In this document: piece by piece, positions 8,833-20,454 of the stretch
Layout of the letters: each line of letters opens with the position of its first letter
Position numbering within the stretch: the first letter of the stretch is position 1
NCBI RefSeq assembly: GCF_021474425.1
Contig: NZ_JAKEIP010000046.1
Location: 1 to 45,349, forward strand
DNA: 45,349 nt
Origin: Streptomyces muensis
GTDB taxonomy: Bacteria > Actinomycetota > Actinomycetes > Streptomycetales > Streptomycetaceae
Direction of reading: 5' to 3'
The notes under the pieces: generated by a model
Told to the model about the DNA's origin: nothing
Seen by the model: only the letters and a program-made list of their open reading frames with translations
Database searches by the model: none
Translations under genes and position numbers: made by a program

Positions 8833-8946
8833 TCAGGGCCTGGTGAGGCCGGGCTTCGCTTGCGCGGTGGCGGAAGCGGCGATCACAGCGAGAAGGGTGG
8901 CGAGGATGGTGACCAGCCCTCGTGCCGCGATCGAGAGTCGTGTCAT
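8833..8946 (-). CDS. 37-residue secreted or membrane-anchored peptide
   Basis: A short open frame with strong gene signals. The ATG at 8946 is preceded by GCAGGAGAC, an ideal Shine-Dalgarno at 4-5 bases. The product begins MTRLSIAARG, followed by a hydrophobic run (about residues 10-27) and ASATAQA, which looks like a signal peptidase site. Cleavage would leave only KPGLTRP. The peptide could be a signal, a single-helix membrane peptide, or a leader whose translation is the regulatory event. It sits between the Nudix gene (same strand) and the divergent DUF35 gene. A 6-bp hairpin overlaps its ribosome binding site. I know of no named family. Confidence 0.6.
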   Translation of the reverse strand: MTRLSIAARGLVTILATLLAVIAASATAQAKPGLTRP

Positions 8947-8948
8947 GT

Positions 8949-8967
8949 CTCCTGCATCTATCAGGAG
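8949..8967 (-). promoter_or_regulatory. Hairpin that can sequester the ribosome binding site of the 37-residue peptide
   Basis: On the minus strand, CTCCTG pairs perfectly with CAGGAG across a 7-base loop (ATAGATG). CAGGAG is the Shine-Dalgarno of the downstream peptide gene, ending 2 bases before the ATG. Such geometry can act as a translational switch or RNA thermometer; 6 pairs without extension makes it a modest structure. Confidence 0.45.
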
Positions 8968-9082
8968 GCCGTTCCGCGAGGGAAGCGGTGGGACGCAGTC
9001 CACTCGCAAGGTCACTCTGCCGCTTCACGGTTGTCCGTGACACACTTCTGATGCTCCGTCAGATTTTGCCTCGGGAGGGACC

Positions 9083-9529
9083 ATGTCACGCACACGCACG
9101 CCTGTGGTCGCCGGGTGGTTCGCAGGTGATGGCGACGAGTTCCGGCTGCTGGGCACCCGTTGTTCGACCTGCGCCTCGGTCTTCTTTCCACGCGAGGACG
9201 CCCACTGCCGGAACCCGGACTGCTCGGGCGGCGATCTGGAGGAATTCCCGCTCTCCCGGCGCGGACGCGTCTGGTCGTACACGGACAGCCGGTATCGACC
9301 TCCGTCACCCTATGTGACCGATCCGGAACTTCCGTGGGAGCCGTACGCGTTGATCGCTGTGGAGCTGGAATCCGAGCGCCTCGTGGTGCTGGGGCAGGCA
9401 GCTCCCGGGTTCACCGTCGCCGATCTGACGGTGGGCATGGAGGTCGAGGTCGTCCCGGGCGTGCTGCACGAGGACGCCGAGACCGTCTGGACGACCTGGC
9501 ATTGGCGGCCTACGGGGGTGGCAGCGTGA
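9083..9529 (+). CDS. DUF35 OB-fold / rubredoxin-like zinc ribbon protein
   Basis: Small partner subunit of a thiolase-like enzyme. The 148-residue protein has an N-terminal four-cysteine zinc ribbon (Cys27, Cys30, Cys42, Cys47) and a C-terminal OB-fold (about 55-140), the standard DUF35 arrangement. Family members bind acyl-CoA and pair with SCP2-type thiolases; the best-known case is the ChsH2 DUF35 domain with aldolase Ltp2 in steroid side-chain loss. The start at 9083 has GGGAGGGA just upstream. Its TGA overlaps the GTG of the next gene (GTGA), so the two are translationally coupled and likely form one complex. Substrate is unknown. Confidence 0.9.
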   Translation: MSRTRTPVVAGWFAGDGDEFRLLGTRCSTCASVFFPREDAHCRNPDCSGGDLEEFPLSRRGRVWSYTDSRYRPPSPYVTDPELPWEPYALIAVELESERLVVLGQAAPGFTVADLTVGMEVEVVPGVLHEDAETVWTTWHWRPTGVAA

Positions 9530-10716
9530 CGGACGAGGTGGCGGTGCTCGGGGTGGGCATGCACCCCTGGGGCAAGTGGGGGCGCGGGTTCGTCGAGTAC
9601 GGAGTGGCGGCGGCCCGCGCGGCACTCGCTGATGCGGGCCTGGAGTGGCGGGACATCGGGTCGATCGTGGGTGCGGACACCGTGCGGGGCGGCTATCCGG
9701 GCTATGTGGCCGGGGCGACGTTCGCGAAGGCGCTCGGCTGGCAGGGCGCCCGGGTCACGAGCGTCTACGCGGCGTGTGCGTCAGGGGCGCAGGCCGTCAA
9801 CACCGCGCGGGCGCAGATACTTTCGGGGCTTGCGGACGTGGTGCTGGTGGTGGGCGCCGATGCGGCACCCAAGGGGTTCTTCCGGCCTGCGGGCGGTGAC
9901 CGACCCGACGATCCGGACTGGCTGCGCTTCCGGGTTCTCGGTGCGACCAATCCCGCGTACTTCGGGCTGTACGCCCGTCGGCGGATGGCCGTGCACGGGG
10001 ACACAGCGGAGGACTTCGCGCAGGTCAAGGTGAAGAACGCCGCCATGGGTGCGCTCAATCCCCATGCCCGTTACCGCAAGGCGGTCACCGTCGAGGAGGT
10101 CGCCGCCTCCGCGATCGTCGCCGACCCGCTGCGGCTGCTCGACATCTGCGCGACCTCGGACGGAGGCGCGGCGCTCGTGCTGGCCGGAATGGAGTTCGCG
10201 CGTCGGCACGGTGCCACGGATCCGGTGCGGATCCGTGCGGTGTCCACGGTGACGCCGCGCTACCCCAACACGGTCCTGGACCTGCCCGACATGGCGACCG
10301 ATTCGGCGGCGGCCGTGCGACCGGCGGAGGGGACGTTCCGGGAATCGATCGCGCGCGCTGCCTACGAGGAGGCGGGCATCGGCCCCGAGGACCTGGCCTT
10401 CGCGGAGGTCTACGACCTGTCCACCGCACTGGAGTTGCAGTGGTACGAGGATCTGGGGCTGTGCGGCCAGGGCGAGGCCACGAAGCTGCTGCGGGAGGGC
10501 TCGACAGCGCTGGGTGGACGCGTACCGGTGAACATGAGCGGGGGCCTGGCGTCGTTCGGGGAGGCTGTTCCGGCCCAGGCCATCGCCCAGGTGTGCGAGC
10601 TCACTTGGCAGTTGAGAGGAGGTGCGGGTGACCGGCAGGTCGCCGGGGCGCGGGTGGGCATTGCCGCGAACCAGGGGCTGTTCGGGCACGGGTCCGCGGT
10701 GATCGCGGTGCGCTGA
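9526..10716 (+). CDS. Thiolase-fold lipid-transfer protein (SCP2/Ltp type)
   Basis: A 396-residue thiolase-superfamily protein of the SCP-x/lipid-transfer branch, predicted to act on an acyl-CoA in the cytosol as a thiolase or retro-aldolase. The N-terminal half carries the nucleophile-position cysteine Cys84 in YAACASGAQA. The C-terminal half has NMSGGLASFGEAVPAQA and ANQGLFGHGSAV in place of the classic thiolase CxG motif, as in Ltp-type proteins. The GTG start at 9526 overlaps the stop of the DUF35 gene. Without neighbouring steroid or beta-oxidation genes, a steroid role is not supported here; a general acyl-CoA side-chain role is as likely. Confidence 0.88.
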   Translation: MTDEVAVLGVGMHPWGKWGRGFVEYGVAAARAALADAGLEWRDIGSIVGADTVRGGYPGYVAGATFAKALGWQGARVTSVYAACASGAQAVNTARAQILSGLADVVLVVGADAAPKGFFRPAGGDRPDDPDWLRFRVLGATNPAYFGLYARRRMAVHGDTAEDFAQVKVKNAAMGALNPHARYRKAVTVEEVAASAIVADPLRLLDICATSDGGAALVLAGMEFARRHGATDPVRIRAVSTVTPRYPNTVLDLPDMATDSAAAVRPAEGTFRESIARAAYEEAGIGPEDLAFAEVYDLSTALELQWYEDLGLCGQGEATKLLREGSTALGGRVPVNMSGGLASFGEAVPAQAIAQVCELTWQLRGGAGDRQVAGARVGIAANQGLFGHGSAVIAVR

Positions 10717-10796
10717 GGAGCGACGACCAGGCATGCGTCTACGCTGCGTAAGCGACCCGGAATCCTGTGTGAACGTCTCATGAACTGGGCTCGGGC

Positions 10797-12476
10797 ATGC
10801 GTGGTCGGCGCAATCATGCTGCCGTGGACTCCTGGACGGATACTCTCCGCTTCGCTTTCCAACCGGTGGTCAATCTGACGACCGGAGGAGTCGCGGGGCT
10901 GGAGATACTCGCCCGCCCGGAGACCGGCGACGTCCTGGCGGAGGCCCGCCGCGACCCTGAACTCGACGGTCGGCTGGCCGTGTTGGCGTTTCGTTCGGCA
11001 GCTCGCAAGGAGACACTGCTGCCGCTGTACGTCAACGTGTTCGCCGGCACTCTGGCCGATCTGGGCGGGCTCACGCCGTTGCACGACGCCGTGCGCGCGG
11101 CTGGTCGGCTGCCCTGGGAGGTGACCATCGACATCGGGCCGCCGTACACACACGTTCCTCAGCAGGCACTGCTGGAAGCGATCGGCGCGCTCCGTGGCCA
11201 GGGTTTCCGGATCTGTGCGGACGGCGTCGGCGACGGAGACGTCCCGTTGCGGTTGCTCACGGACATGGCACCGGACCTGGTGAAGCTCGACGCGTCCCTG
11301 CTGGCGCGGCCGGCGGGGGTACGGGCGATGCGGACGCTGTGCGAGCAGTTGGGCGCGCTCCTGTGCGTCGAGGGCGTGGAGACGGAGTTGCAGTGCGCGT
11401 CCGCTCGGTCGGCCGGTGCTCAGCTGGCTCAGGGTGAGCTGTTCGCCCCGCCGGCTCGGTTGCCCGCGGCGGAGGTATACGTTCCGCCGCGCTCCCCCGG
11501 ACCGACGGCGACACCACGATCGGGGCCGTCGGTACGGGAGTTCGTGCGGCCGGCCGCACTGCTGCCCGCCACCGCGTCCGCGGGCCAGGTTCGGGCGCTG
11601 CTGACCGGGTCGCCGGATGTGTCCGGGGTCCTGCTGGTGGACCGGAGCGGTGTTCCCGTGCGATCGGTGCATCGCTCCCGCTTCCTGCTGTCCATGTCGG
11701 GGCGATACGGCCACGCACTGTACGCGGACCGCCCTGCGGCCAAGCTGGGGGACCGGCCGCGCACGGTGGGCGTCGACGCCACAGCGTGGGAGGTGCTGGA
11801 CGTCGTCGCGGACGGCGGCAGGGACCGTACGTCGGACGATGTGGCCGTGGTCGACCGGTACGGCCGGTGTGTGGGCGTCGTGCGGCTCGCGGATCTCGTG
11901 CGGGCCCTGGCCGAGACCCGGGTCGAGGAGGCGGCCGGGCTCAACCCGCTGACCCGGCTGCCGGGCTCGGACGCGATCACCGGCGAGGTTGACCGGCGGA
12001 TCGCGGACGGGCGGGCGTTCGCACTGAGTTGGCTGGATGTCGACCACTTCAAACAGGTCAACGACGGGGCCGGCTTCGCGGCGGGCGACGAGCTCATCCG
12101 GTCGGTGGGACGGGCGCTGCAGCACGCGGCGTCGGGGAGCACGCGCGTGGGCCACATCGGAGGGGACGACTTCCTGGTGCTGGCGGATCCGGAGGGGTTG
12201 AGTCCGCTGGCCTCGTCGGTCCTCGACGCACCTTGGTCGGCTGCTGGACATCCCGTCACATTGTCCCTGGCCACCGTCCTGTGCGAACCCGGAAGCGTGA
12301 CGGATCACCGACAGGCGGCCTCCTGTCTGGCTCCGCTGAAGAAGGCCGCGAAGTCACTGAGCGGGGCGAGCTGGGTGCTGGGCCGCGCGGGGCTGCCCGG
12401 GCTGGAGATCCTGCGTGGGGTGTCGGCCGCCCCGCCCCAGGCCGAGTGCGCGGTGGCGGAGCCCGGCAGGGGGTGA
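10797..12476 (+). CDS. EAL-CBS-GGDEF protein with degenerate catalytic motifs
   Basis: A 559-residue cytosolic protein in the cyclic di-GMP superfamily, with no membrane segment. Order: EAL-type domain (about 12-225), a CBS-like pair (about 245-370) and a GGDEF-type domain (about 375-535). The EAL motif is EIL (36-38). Asn80, KLD (163-165), EGVE (192-195) and QG (212-213) are kept, but DDFGTG has become DGVGDG (142-147), losing one metal-binding Asp. The GGDEF half keeps DVDHFK (414-419) but has GGDDF (455-459) and lacks the HxxGD histidine. It probably binds nucleotide rather than making or breaking c-di-GMP. I see no good ribosome binding site; GTG at 10824 is an alternative start. Confidence 0.9.
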   Translation: MRGRRNHAAVDSWTDTLRFAFQPVVNLTTGGVAGLEILARPETGDVLAEARRDPELDGRLAVLAFRSAARKETLLPLYVNVFAGTLADLGGLTPLHDAVRAAGRLPWEVTIDIGPPYTHVPQQALLEAIGALRGQGFRICADGVGDGDVPLRLLTDMAPDLVKLDASLLARPAGVRAMRTLCEQLGALLCVEGVETELQCASARSAGAQLAQGELFAPPARLPAAEVYVPPRSPGPTATPRSGPSVREFVRPAALLPATASAGQVRALLTGSPDVSGVLLVDRSGVPVRSVHRSRFLLSMSGRYGHALYADRPAAKLGDRPRTVGVDATAWEVLDVVADGGRDRTSDDVAVVDRYGRCVGVVRLADLVRALAETRVEEAAGLNPLTRLPGSDAITGEVDRRIADGRAFALSWLDVDHFKQVNDGAGFAAGDELIRSVGRALQHAASGSTRVGHIGGDDFLVLADPEGLSPLASSVLDAPWSAAGHPVTLSLATVLCEPGSVTDHRQAASCLAPLKKAAKSLSGASWVLGRAGLPGLEILRGVSAAPPQAECAVAEPGRG

Positions 12477-12956
12477 GACGCTTTCTCCACGTGGCCGACG
12501 GTGGCTGAAAGGTGACCGCTGGCCTCAGCACAGCCATGACCATCGGCCTCTGCCGGGTCCAGCAGGAACTGGCCTGCCTGCCGGCCTCAGCAGGGCCTCG
12601 GTGCCCATCCCACCCACCAGCGGGCGCGCCGGGAGCACGGTCGGCGTGGGTCCGTGACCCGTCGGCACGCCCTCAACCGTTGGCGTCGGCGACCTTGACG
12701 CCCCCTGGACGCCGGTGAACACTTCCCGGTGTCAGCCGACATCGTCGTACATTCTCGGCGTATCCACGCACTGCGCCGTGCGGTTCTGCCTGTACCAAGG
12801 CCCACTCCCCCACGGGCGATTCGGCTGCTACGGCACGCTCGTCACGGACGCCGGGCGGGGCTCGGGACCTTCCCTGCCTTCGGCTGAAGTCGCCATGGGA
12901 AACGCACCCCGCACAAGCACCGGGCCGATGGTCCCGGTCAGGGCCTAGGAGCCGCC
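12477..12956. other. 480-base intergenic region ahead of glpF
   Basis: No convincing gene. A promoter-like pair, TTGACG (12695-12700) and AACACT (12718-12723) with 17 bases between, would start transcription about 230 bases before glpF. Next to it TGAACAC and GTGTCA form an imperfect inverted repeat (about 12716-12734) that could be an operator. No gylR-type regulator gene is adjacent, unlike the classical Streptomyces glycerol operon. Confidence 0.4.
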
Positions 12957-13682
12957 ATGAGCAATGGAGACATATTCCTCGGTGAGGTCATCGGGACCGC
13001 GATCCTGATCCTCTTCGGGGCCGGCGTGGTCGCCGCTGTCGTTCTCAACTACTCCAAGGCCAAGGACGCGGGCTGGGTCGTCATCGCCTTCGGCTGGGGC
13101 TTCGGCGTGATGGCCGGGGCGTACACCGCCGCGCCGCTGTCCGGCGGACAGCTCAACCCGGCCGTGACGCTCGGGATCGCCATCGACACCGGGGAATGGG
13201 ACAAGGTGCCGGTCTACATCGCCGGCCAGATGGTCGGCGCGATCCTCGGTGCGGTGCTGTGCTGGCTCGTCTACTACGCGCAGTTCCAGGCCAACGCCGA
13301 CGAGGACATCGCTCAGCCGACCCTCGGGATCTTCTCCACCGCGCCCGCGATCCGCAACACCGTGGCGAACCTCATCACCGAGATCATCGCGACGATCGCG
13401 CTGGTGCTGCCGATCCTCGCATTCGGTCTGACCAAGGGCCTCGGTGTCTCCGGCACCGCGATCCTGATCGTCTCGTTCCTGGTGGTCGGCATCGGTCTGT
13501 CGCTCGGCGGTCCCACGGGATACGCCATCAACCCGGCCCGTGACCTGGGTCCCCGCATCGTCCACGCCCTGCTCCCGATTCCCAACAAGGGCACCTCGGA
13601 CTGGGGTTACTCGTGGATTCCGGTGGTGGGACCGCTGATCGGCGGGGCCCTGTCCGGGCTCATCTTCAACGCAGCCTTCTGA
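12957..13682 (+). CDS. glpF: Glycerol uptake facilitator (aquaglyceroporin)
   Basis: Inner-membrane channel for facilitated glycerol entry. The 241-residue protein is a complete six-helix MIP protein with both pore motifs: QLNPAVTLG (Asn67-Pro68-Ala69) and [11 protein letters not shown] (Asn192-Pro193-Ala194). The Asp directly after NPAR is typical of glycerol facilitators rather than water-only channels. The ATG at 12957 has GGAG 7-9 bases upstream. glpK follows after 22 bases, so imported glycerol is trapped at once by phosphorylation. No glpD follows. Confidence 0.95.
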   Translation: MSNGDIFLGEVIGTAILILFGAGVVAAVVLNYSKAKDAGWVVIAFGWGFGVMAGAYTAAPLSGGQLNPAVTLGIAIDTGEWDKVPVYIAGQMVGAILGAVLCWLVYYAQFQANADEDIAQPTLGIFSTAPAIRNTVANLITEIIATIALVLPILAFGLTKGLGVSGTAILIVSFLVVGIGLSLGGPTGYAINPARDLGPRIVHALLPIPNKGTSDWGYSWIPVVGPLIGGALSGLIFNAAF

Positions 13683-13704
13683 AGGAACCGACGAAGGGGA
13701 CGCC

Positions 13705-15216
13705 ATGACGGACAAGTTCGTCGCCGCCATCGACCAGGGCACGACCTCGAGCCGCTGCATCATCTTCAACCAGGACGGCGCCATCGTCGCCGTCGACCAG
13801 CGAGAGCACCGGCAGATCTTCCCCAAACCCGGCTGGGTGGAACACGACGCCACCGAGATCTGGTCCAAGGTGCAGGCCGTGGTCGCCGGCGCCATCGCGA
13901 AGGCCGGGCTGCGCGCCGACCAGCTCAGCGCGCTCGGCATCACCAACCAGCGTGAGACGACGGTCCTTTGGGACCGCGCCACAGGCAAGCCGGTGCACAA
14001 CGCGATCGTGTGGCAGGACACGCGTACGGCGGCCTTGTGCAACCAACTGGGCGGCTCGGACGGGCAGGACCGTTTCCGCGAGCAGACCGGACTGCCACTG
14101 GCCAGCTACTTCTCCGGCCCCAAGGCGGCCTGGCTGCTGGACAACGTGCCCGGTCTCAGGGCCCGTGCCGAGCGCGGCGAGATCGCCTTCGGCACCATCG
14201 ACTCCTGGCTGATCTGGAACCTCACCGGCGGCACGGACGGCGGGCACCACGTCACCGACGTGACGAACGCCGGACGCACCATGCTGATGAACCTGGAGAG
14301 CCTCCAGTGGGACTCCTCGATCCTCTCCGCCATGAGCGTGCCGGAGGCCGTGCTTCCGGAGATCAGGTCCTCCGCCGAGGTGTACGGGACCGCCGTCGGA
14401 CAGCTGGCCGGAGTGCCCGTCGCCTCTGCCCTGGGCGATCAGCAGGCCGCCGTGTTCGGGCAGGCCTGCTACGACGTGGGCACGGCGAAGAACACGTACG
14501 GCACGGGCAGCTTCCTGCTGCTCAACACCGGCAACCGGCCGGTGCCGTCGAAGAGCGGCCTGCTGACGACGATGGGCTACAAGATCGGCAGTGAGGCGCC
14601 GGTGTACTGCCTGGAGGGGTCCATAGCCATAACGGGCGCGCTGGTCCAGTGGTTCCGCGATCAGCTCGGCATCATCCGCACCGCCGACGAGATCGAGTCC
14701 CTGGCGGCGAGCGTCGAGGACAACGGCGGCGCGTACATCGTGCCCGCCTTCTCCGGGCTGTTCGCACCGTACTGGCGTTCCGACGCGCGCGGGGTGATCA
14801 CCGGACTGACGCGGTACGTCACCAAGGCGCACCTCGCCCGCGCGGTCCTGGAGGCGACGAGCTGGCAGACGCGCGAGGTCGTGGACGCGATGTACCAGGA
14901 CTCCGGGGTGCAGATCACGACCCTGAAGGTCGACGGCGGCATGACGAAGAACAACCTGCTCATGCAGCACCAGGCGGATGTGCTCGACGTGCCGGTGATC
15001 CGGCCGAAGGTCTCCGAGACGACCTGTCTGGGGGCCGCGTACGCGGCCGGACTGGCCACCGGGGTGTGGAACGACCTGGACGAGCTCAAGGCGCACTGGG
15101 CGAAGGACGCCGAGTGGACGCCCGCCATGACCGCCGATGTACGGGACCGCGAGTACCACAACTGGCGCAAGGCGGTGGAGAAGAGCTTCGGCTGGCAGGA
15201 GGACGGCGAGAACTGA
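13705..15216 (+). CDS. glpK: Glycerol kinase
   Basis: Phosphorylates glycerol with ATP to sn-glycerol 3-phosphate in the cytosol. The 503-residue FGGY kinase shows the N-terminal phosphate loop [10 protein letters not shown], the catalytic base Asp245 in [10 protein letters not shown], and the C-terminal ATPase motif [15 protein letters not shown]. Length and motifs are fully normal. AAGGGG precedes the ATG. It is the second gene of the glpFK unit and ends before a strong hairpin shared with the convergent conservon. Regulation by a GylR-type repressor encoded elsewhere is likely but not visible. Confidence 0.96.
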   Translation: MTDKFVAAIDQGTTSSRCIIFNQDGAIVAVDQREHRQIFPKPGWVEHDATEIWSKVQAVVAGAIAKAGLRADQLSALGITNQRETTVLWDRATGKPVHNAIVWQDTRTAALCNQLGGSDGQDRFREQTGLPLASYFSGPKAAWLLDNVPGLRARAERGEIAFGTIDSWLIWNLTGGTDGGHHVTDVTNAGRTMLMNLESLQWDSSILSAMSVPEAVLPEIRSSAEVYGTAVGQLAGVPVASALGDQQAAVFGQACYDVGTAKNTYGTGSFLLLNTGNRPVPSKSGLLTTMGYKIGSEAPVYCLEGSIAITGALVQWFRDQLGIIRTADEIESLAASVEDNGGAYIVPAFSGLFAPYWRSDARGVITGLTRYVTKAHLARAVLEATSWQTREVVDAMYQDSGVQITTLKVDGGMTKNNLLMQHQADVLDVPVIRPKVSETTCLGAAYAAGLATGVWNDLDELKAHWAKDAEWTPAMTADVRDREYHNWRKAVEKSFGWQEDGEN

Positions 15217-15289
15217 CGGGACGGCTGAAGCCGAAGACGGTCCACGCGTGCGTGCGTCCCGAGAGAGCCACGCGCGCGTGCCCTTGAGC

Positions 15290-15327
15290 CACGGCTCGTA
15301 CCCCGGTCGGCGGGGGTACGGGCCGTG
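15290..15327. terminator. Bidirectional hairpin between glpK and cvnD
   Basis: Arms of 15 positions (15290-15304 and 15313-15327) pair with a single T-G wobble around an 8-base loop. The hairpin separates the convergent glpFK and conservon operons (ends 15216 and 15351). Confidence 0.8.
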
Positions 15328-15350
15328 CCCGTCTCCTGCCCCAGGTGGGT

Positions 15351-15936
15351 TCAGGTGGTCACGGTCTCGCGGCGGTCCGCCTGGAAGGCCATCGCGTGCT
15401 GGACGACACCGATGAGGATCTCCTTCACGGACTCCCTGTCGCGGGCGTCGCAGAGCAGCAGCGGTACGTCGCTGTCGAGGTCGAGGGCCTGCCTGATGTC
15501 CTCCGCCGGGTAACGGTCGGCTCCCTCGAAGCAGTTGACGCCGACGAGGAAGGGTATGGAGCGCCGCTCGAAGTAGTCGACGGCCGCGAAGCAGTCCTCG
15601 AGACGTCGGGTGTCGGCGAGCACGACGGCCCCGAGGGCGCCCTCGGACAGCTCGTCCCACATGAACCAGAACCGCTCCTGGCCCGGTGTGCCGAAGAGGT
15701 ACAGCACCAGGTCCTCGCGCAGGGTGATGCGGCCGAAGTCCATGGCCACCGTGGTGGTGCGCTTGCCCTCGACACCGCTCGTGTCGTCGACCGGGCGTCC
15801 GGCCTCGGTGAGCAGTTCCTCGGTACGCAGCGGCCTGATCTCACTGACCGCGCCGACGAGGGTGGTCTTGCCCACGCCGAAGCCGCCAGCCACCAGGATC
15901 TTGAGCGTGACGGGCTCGACCGGAGGCTTCCCGCGC

Positions 15937-15956
<20 letters not shown>
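15351..15956 (-). CDS. cvnD: Conservon GTP-binding protein CvnD
   Basis: Small Ras-like GTPase, the last member of a Streptomyces conservon, thought to act with CvnA-C in a membrane-associated complex resembling a eukaryotic G-protein module. The 201 residues show the P-loop GGFGVGKTT, the switch-II motif GTPGQERF, and GVNCFEGA in the place of NKxD, as is usual for CvnD. The ATG at 15956 lies 20 bases inside the end of the upstream oxoprolinase gene, with GGAG 9 bases before it, so translation is coupled to the oxoprolinase rather than to cvnC. In a standard conservon cvnD follows cvnC directly; here a 3.65-kb enzyme gene separates them. Confidence 0.93.
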
Positions 15957-19587
<3,631 letters not shown>

Positions 19588-19611
19588 GTCACTACCCCGC
19601 TTCCGCGCCGC

Positions 19612-20007
19612 TCACAGCGCCCGCAGGCCGTTGATCACGTCGCGCAGAATACTCTCGTCCACCAGCTCCGCAGGCGGTACTGGCCGGTTCACATGGACGA
19701 ATTCCGAGTCCACGAGATCCCCGATGAGGACCCGCACCACTCCGATGGGCAGATCGAGCTCGGCGGAGAGTTCGGCGACGGACTGCGGGGCGTGACGGCA
19801 CAGTCCGACGATGTCCACGTGTTCCGGGGACAGCGTCGAGTCCGCTTCCGGGTCGTCCGCGTGCGGTTCCGCGACGACCACCGCGATCAGGTCGAGGCGG
19901 TGCTGGGCCGCACTGGTGGTGCGGCCCCGCGTCATGGCGTACGGACGAACGACTGGTCCTGCCTCGTCGTCGAACCAGTGGCTTCTTCCCTGACCGTCAG
20001 CGCTCAT
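19612..20007 (-). CDS. cvnC: Conservon protein CvnC (DUF742)
   Basis: A 131-residue DUF742 protein, the third conservon component. The first half contains VVRPYAMTRGRT, typical of the family; the second half is a winged-helix-like segment (SVAELSAELDLPIGVVRVLIGDLVDSEFV region, about 75-105). CvnC proteins are believed to join CvnA, B and D at the membrane. The ATG at 20007 lies 9 bases after the cvnB stop. The next gene in the operon is the oxoprolinase instead of cvnD. Confidence 0.93.
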   Translation of the reverse strand: MSADGQGRSHWFDDEAGPVVRPYAMTRGRTTSAAQHRLDLIAVVVAEPHADDPEADSTLSPEHVDIVGLCRHAPQSVAELSAELDLPIGVVRVLIGDLVDSEFVHVNRPVPPAELVDESILRDVINGLRAL

Positions 20008-20016
20008 GCCATCCCA

Positions 20017-20454
20017 CTACCCGCCCGCGGGCAGATCGGTGCGCGGAGCGGTCCCCAGGTGCACTCCGACACGCTTGACGAGCAGTGTCATCTCGTAGGC
20101 GACCAGGCCGACGTCGGAGTCCGCGTCGGAGAGCACCGCGAGGCAGCTGCCGTCGCCGGCGGCCGTCACGAACAGGAAGGCGTCGTCGAGTTCGACGACG
20201 GTCTGCCGGACGTTGCCCGCCTCGAAGTGGCGGCCCACGCCCTTGGCGAGGCTGTGGAAGCCGGACGCGACGGCGGCCAGGTGCTCGCTGTCCTCGCGGG
20301 TCAGGTCCTTGGACACGCCCGTCGGCAGGCCGTCGCCGGAGAGCACGAGGGCCTTGCGAATGCTGGCGACGCGGTCCACCAGATCGTCGAGGAGCCAGTT
20401 GAGCTCGCCGGACTGGTTGGTCGCGGCGTGGTCGGTCGCCTTCGGTGCGGTCAT
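20017..20454 (-). CDS. cvnB: Conservon protein CvnB (roadblock/LC7 domain)
   Basis: A 145-residue roadblock/LC7-fold protein, the family that includes MglB, a GTPase-activating partner of MglA. It begins at the ATG that overlaps the cvnA stop (ATGA). Visible hallmarks are LNWLLDDLVDRV near the N-terminus, ALVLSGDGLPTG (35-46) and the long central helix with LAAVASGFHSLAKGVGRHF. It probably modulates the nucleotide state of CvnD, by analogy with MglA-MglB. No anomalies. Confidence 0.94.
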   Translation of the reverse strand: MTAPKATDHAATNQSGELNWLLDDLVDRVASIRKALVLSGDGLPTGVSKDLTREDSEHLAAVASGFHSLAKGVGRHFEAGNVRQTVVELDDAFLFVTAAGDGSCLAVLSDADSDVGLVAYEMTLLVKRVGVHLGTAPRTDLPAGG

